Assembly: GCA_946478775.1 (NCBI GenBank)
Contig: CAMLDR010000041.1
Location: 1-26,126 of the forward strand
Direction: 5' to 3'
Length of the DNA: 26,126 nucleotides
Source of the DNA: an uncultured Flavobacteriales bacterium
GTDB taxonomy: Bacteria; Bacteroidota; Bacteroidia; Flavobacteriales; Crocinitomicaceae
Under the pieces are notes generated by a model, which did not search any database, was not told the DNA's origin, and worked only from the letters and a program-made list of their open reading frames with translations. Shown one piece after another: positions 23,203 to 26,126 of this stretch. A program made the translations under genes and the position numbers. The first letter of the stretch is position 1. Every line of letters begins with the position of its first letter.

Positions 23203-24609
23203 TCAATTCTTAACTAACTGAATAGTTTGAGAAGTTCCTTCGAATTTCATTTCAAGAAAATAGACTCCTTTGCTTAAAAGTGAATTATCAATTTCAACCA
23301 AATTATCAGTACGTTTAAAAACATTCGTATGTTCAATTCCAGGCCCATCAAATAAGTGTAATTCGATTTCTTCATTGATAGAGGAAATAGTCCATACTGT
23401 ATTGGATGGATTGGGGTAGACAACTGGAAGGGAGGAGCCTGTTACATCTAATCCCGCTACTTGTTCAACCATTCCGGAGAAATACTTCACATCATTATCA
23501 TCACTGTAAACAACATGAAATTTGCCGTTTGAATATTCAAGATCGGGACGTGTTTGACTTCCGCTAAATGTTGCAGTCAGTGTGTCGATGACAACTCCTA
23601 AACCGCTTGCACCGGAAACAGAGCTTGTGAAAAACACTCTCGGAGTTCCTGCATCAGATCCTTGCCAAACCACCCCTAAAGTATCACCGCTCCCCGCAAT
23701 AATCGGATAGTTTTGAGTTCCCATTCCCATAGGGAACAACTGGAATTGCATTCCATTCTGTTGAGTTGTAAGATTTGTTGTCCCAACATAGACTTTACCA
23801 TCACTCATCCAAGTTGAAATAAGAGAATCTCCACTGATTATATTTGATGGTCCGCTGGAAGGACAAGACATAATCATCCAATCTGTTTCGTCGATCTCTG
23901 ATGAAACGGGATAACTTGCGCTGCCATCTGTGGAATAAGAAGCCCACATATTGCGAATATTGTTGTCATTGTTCCTGTAAGTCACCACATGCTGATTTCC
24001 ATTTGCAATGATTGTTGCAGGACAGCAATCACAAACAGTTCCAACCGCCCCAAGCGATGGGGTTATTGATGGCATGTAACTGCTTCCCCCATTCATAGAC
24101 CTGGCAACTGCATATTCCGCGTTACCAAAACCCGAGTCAAGGCGCATAAATGCAACGACCGGATTTCCACCATTTCCTACTGCAATTGTTGGAAAACGTG
24201 GCGTATCAGATCCAATTTGATCCACTCGAACGGTGTCTTGAAATGTTACTCCACCATCAATAGACCTAACAGTATAAACTTTACTCGTTTGACTGAAATC
24301 TGTGCTAAACGTAACAAAAACCGTATCTCCTGAAGATGCTATTTCTGACCCTGCCCAATTAGCTATAAAGGGCATTACACCAGTAGGACTTATTGTCAAT
24401 GGAATATTGAAAGATGCTCCATTCCATCGAGCGGTATAAATCTTATTGTTGTTGTCATTCATCCACGAAACAACCGGAACATCATTATCGGTTAAAGTGA
24501 GCCTTGGATAAATGTTATTGTACATACTTCCCATCGCAACAGTAGAGGGAGAATCCCAAGTGACTGTTTGGGCAGAAGCTTGAATTGAAAAAGCCGACAA
24601 AGCCAGCAC
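23203..24609 (-). CDS. Secreted Asp-box/sialidase-fold protein with T9SS domain; ATG frame interrupted by TGA
   Basis: 468 residues from a GTG at 24609. The body is a beta-propeller-like sequence with repeated SxDGGxxF/Y motifs (RSIDGGVTFQD, RSMNGGSSY) and an unusual VCDCCPAT cysteine cluster near residue 191. The last ~75 residues are a T9SS type A sorting domain (VVYPNPSNTVW...GVYFLEMKFEG...IQLVKN). The natural start appears to be ATG 24627 (MKNYY), but codon 6 is TGA (24610-24612) directly before GTG. Restoring that codon would give MKNYY-x-VLALSAFSIQASAQ, a normal signal peptide. Either it is a recent nonsense mutation, a sequencing error, or translation restarts at the GTG with a shortened signal. 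It lies between DUF305 and MerC-like genes, in a metal context. Confidence 0.8.
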   Translation of the reverse strand: MLALSAFSIQASAQTVTWDSPSTVAMGSMYNNIYPRLTLTDNDVPVVSWMNDNNNKIYTARWNGASFNIPLTISPTGVMPFIANWAGSEIASSGDTVFVTFSTDFSQTSKVYTVRSIDGGVTFQDTVRVDQIGSDTPRFPTIAVGNGGNPVVAFMRLDSGFGNAEYAVARSMNGGSSYMPSITPSLGAVGTVCDCCPATIIANGNQHVVTYRNNDNNIRNMWASYSTDGSASYPVSSEIDETDWMIMSCPSSGPSNIISGDSLISTWMSDGKVYVGTTNLTTQQNGMQFQLFPMGMGTQNYPIIAGSGDTLGVVWQGSDAGTPRVFFTSSVSGASGLGVVIDTLTATFSGSQTRPDLEYSNGKFHVVYSDDNDVKYFSGMVEQVAGLDVTGSSLPVVYPNPSNTVWTISSINEEIELHLFDGPGIEHTNVFKRTDNLVEIDNSLLSKGVYFLEMKFEGTSQTIQLVKN

Positions 24610-24677
24610 TCAGTAATAGTTTTTCATGGTAGTAATTTTTACTAAGGTAAATGAATTGTTTGTTATTTAATCTGGTT

Positions 24678-25178
24678 CTATTTATCCAGTTCTTTTAATT
24701 TTCTCTTCATGAAGGCAATTTCTTTTTCCTGGGCTTCAATAATTTCTCTTGCCAGTTCCCGTATTTCCGGATCACTCAGGTCTGTCTGTTTAACCATCAA
24801 TACTGCGGCTGCGTGATGTGGAATCATCGACTTTAGAAATTGTCTATCAGAAACAGCTGTTTGCTTTCGAATCCCGAACCAAAATGATACCAACGCAACG
24901 AATCCAATAACCACAATTGTTGTATTGACCTTTCGATTGCGGTACATTTTTCCCATAAGAAGCATTTCAATAACAACCATTGCAGCCGTCATGAGACCTG
25001 CCATATAAAACTGGTTAATATTGGGAATGGCATTTTCAAAGCGATCCACCATGGCGTACATAAGTACATACATCGCAAAGAAAGACAGGATAATCATCAG
25101 GACGAACTTTTTATATGACATCTGATGATTCTGGTGTTTGGCGTGTTGACCTTGTTGTTCGTGCATGTGCTCTTTCAT
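24678..25178 (-). CDS. DUF305 family membrane protein
   Basis: 166 residues. A His-rich N terminus (MHEQQGQHAKHQNHQ) precedes three membrane segments, about 24-45, 56-75 and 84-103. The C-terminal portion (about 110-166) contains the DUF305 signature FLKSMIPHHAAAVLMVKQ with the HH pair, then LAREIIEAQEKEIAFMKRKL. DUF305 proteins are frequent in copper-resistance clusters, and this one starts 18 bp after the multicopper oxidase gene. Role in metal handling is inferred from context. Confidence 0.88.
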   Translation of the reverse strand: MKEHMHEQQGQHAKHQNHQMSYKKFVLMIILSFFAMYVLMYAMVDRFENAIPNINQFYMAGLMTAAMVVIEMLLMGKMYRNRKVNTTIVVIGFVALVSFWFGIRKQTAVSDRQFLKSMIPHHAAAVLMVKQTDLSDPEIRELAREIIEAQEKEIAFMKRKLKELDK

Positions 25179-25196
25179 AATCGTATATTTTATTTG

Positions 25197-26126
25197 TTAA
25201 TACGTAAGTGTAAAACCTCCGCCAAAGCCCATATCGCTGTCATAATGGGCAGATAGAGAAAAAGACTTGTTCAAGACATACTTTAAACCAGCCATATATT
25301 CGAAATCCGAGTTATACATCAATCCTAAACGCAAGCGCTTCGTCAACGGAATGTCTTCCCGCATAAGTTGAATGCGTAATTTGCCGTCGGTATCAAACCG
25401 CGCATCTGCTATGATTAGCATCGGCAAAGTGTATTGCAGACCGAAGCATATAACACCACGTTGGTCTTTGGTGTTCACTTGTCCGAACATGTTACGCTCT
25501 GTTTCGCCCATTTCCATTTTACGGTAACGCCAATCAAACCCAACATATGGGAATAACCATTGCATTTTACCAATATATCGACCAAAATGCGCCTCTGTTT
25601 CATAACCCATCATATTATTATAACCCAATCTCCACTCTGCTTGAAGATTCCAACGAGTATTTTGTAACATCATTTCACCGTCATTTCCGTTGGTCGCGAA
25701 ATCGTTTTGAAACATGAAGTGAAATTCACGGTCGTCGGCATATAATTTTCTCAGTGCCTTTTTCGGATCGGGCAATTGTGGATTAGGAGGTGAATTCTCA
25801 TAAGAAAATATTCGACCCATTCCGCTCATCATGTGGTACAGAATATGGCAGTGAAAGAACCAGTCCCCACTTTCTGTTGCTGCAAATTCAATAGTATCAG
25901 TCTCCATGGGCATAATGTCCAATACATTCTTCAATGGAGAATATTCACCATTACCGTTGACGATGCGAAAGAAATGTCCATGCAAGTGCATCGGGTGGCG
26001 CATCATCGAATTATTGTAGAGGATCATCCGTACGTTCTCACCTTTCTTAATGAGTATTTTATCCGTTTCGGAAACCGTTTTGTTGTTAATACTCCAAACA
26101 TAGCGGTTCATATTTCCTGTGAGTTC
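25197..26126 (-). CDS. Multicopper oxidase C-terminal domain fused to beta-barrel-like tail, partial
   Basis: Open at the right edge; five codons (ELTGN) precede the first Met in the window, so the N-terminal cupredoxin domains are outside. The visible part begins with MNRYVWSINNKT, then the copper motif HPMHLHGHFF and HCHILYHMMSGM, holding type 1, 2 and 3 copper ligands of a CopA-like oxidase. After a linker (PPNPQLPDPKKALRKLY) about 190 residues of alternating aromatic/polar strands follow (GRYIGKMQWLFPYVGFDWR, LRLGLMYNSD), ending in FTLTY, typical of outer-membrane barrels. This resembles a CopA-CopB-like fusion. Likely role: copper oxidation and tolerance in the envelope. DUF305 follows at 18 bp. 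Confidence 0.9.
   Translation of the reverse strand, partial: ELTGNMNRYVWSINNKTVSETDKILIKKGENVRMILYNNSMMRHPMHLHGHFFRIVNGNGEYSPLKNVLDIMPMETDTIEFAATESGDWFFHCHILYHMMSGMGRIFSYENSPPNPQLPDPKKALRKLYADDREFHFMFQNDFATNGNDGEMMLQNTRWNLQAEWRLGYNNMMGYETEAHFGRYIGKMQWLFPYVGFDWRYRKMEMGETERNMFGQVNTKDQRGVICFGLQYTLPMLIIADARFDTDGKLRIQLMREDIPLTKRLRLGLMYNSDFEYMAGLKYVLNKSFSLSAHYDSDMGFGGGFTLTY

Noticed and set aside
1..26126. CRISPR array, insertion sequence, integrase, rRNA or replication origin
   Set aside because: No regularly spaced repeats, transposase or integrase frames, rRNA signatures or origin motifs were seen on either strand.

Overview
The window looks like chromosomal DNA of a Bacteroidota, most likely a flavobacterium-like species. 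The support is: Bacteroidota-type promoters (TTTG, 19-20 nt, TAnnTTTG), a type IX secretion (T9SS) C-terminal sorting domain, poor Shine-Dalgarno signals, and typical family content (DUF2805/TIGR03643, DUF2256, S41 peptidases, many AraC regulators, a MerC plus GDCC-type protein). Every gene I can support lies on the minus strand, so transcription runs from the right edge to the left edge. Genus assignment is inference.

Layout, in transcription order. 26126-22515: a copper/heavy-metal region with the C-terminal part of a multicopper oxidase fused to a beta-barrel-like tail (cut by the window edge), a DUF305 membrane protein, a secreted Asp-box/T9SS protein whose ATG frame has a TGA at codon 6, and a MerC-like protein with Cys-rich tail. 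22500-20357: a Crp/Fnr regulator and an SDR, each preceded by an almost identical 22-bp operator at identical distance from a -7 element, bracketed by hairpins that adjoin degenerate tRNA-3'-end-like sequences. 20146-14323: a tightly coupled photolyase/cryptochrome operon (DUF2805, FAD-domain photolyase homologue, flavin reductase, full-length photolyase homologue, 46-aa DUF2256, photolyase-related DPRP protein, noncanonical SDR). An AraC regulator follows at 14223.

13310-10685: a secreted PDZ / alpha-beta hydrolase / Asp-box protein and a small membrane protein. 10478-6779: an alternating SDR-AraC-SDR-AraC cassette whose two AraC genes are paralogues. 6685-6131: an orphan NTF2-like, possible immunity protein. 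6057-4651: a secreted S41 peptidase. 4466-2955: an ArsR regulator / SRPBCC (AHSA1) / DUF998 operon with a readable promoter and operators. 2842-955: an AraC regulator, a VOC lipoprotein and a small secreted protein. 842-1: the N-terminal part of a secreted repetitive protein cut by the window edge.

The strongest candidate for an under-described system is the photolyase operon. Three divergent photolyase-superfamily proteins are joined by start/stop overlaps with a flavin reductase, two small proteins of unknown function and an SDR lacking the catalytic Tyr. The DPRP member lacks all cysteines expected for the [4Fe-4S] cluster, and the 369-aa member lacks the N-terminal antenna domain but carries an extra C-terminal alpha/beta-like domain. 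Four SDRs and four AraC regulators within 20 kb are also notable.
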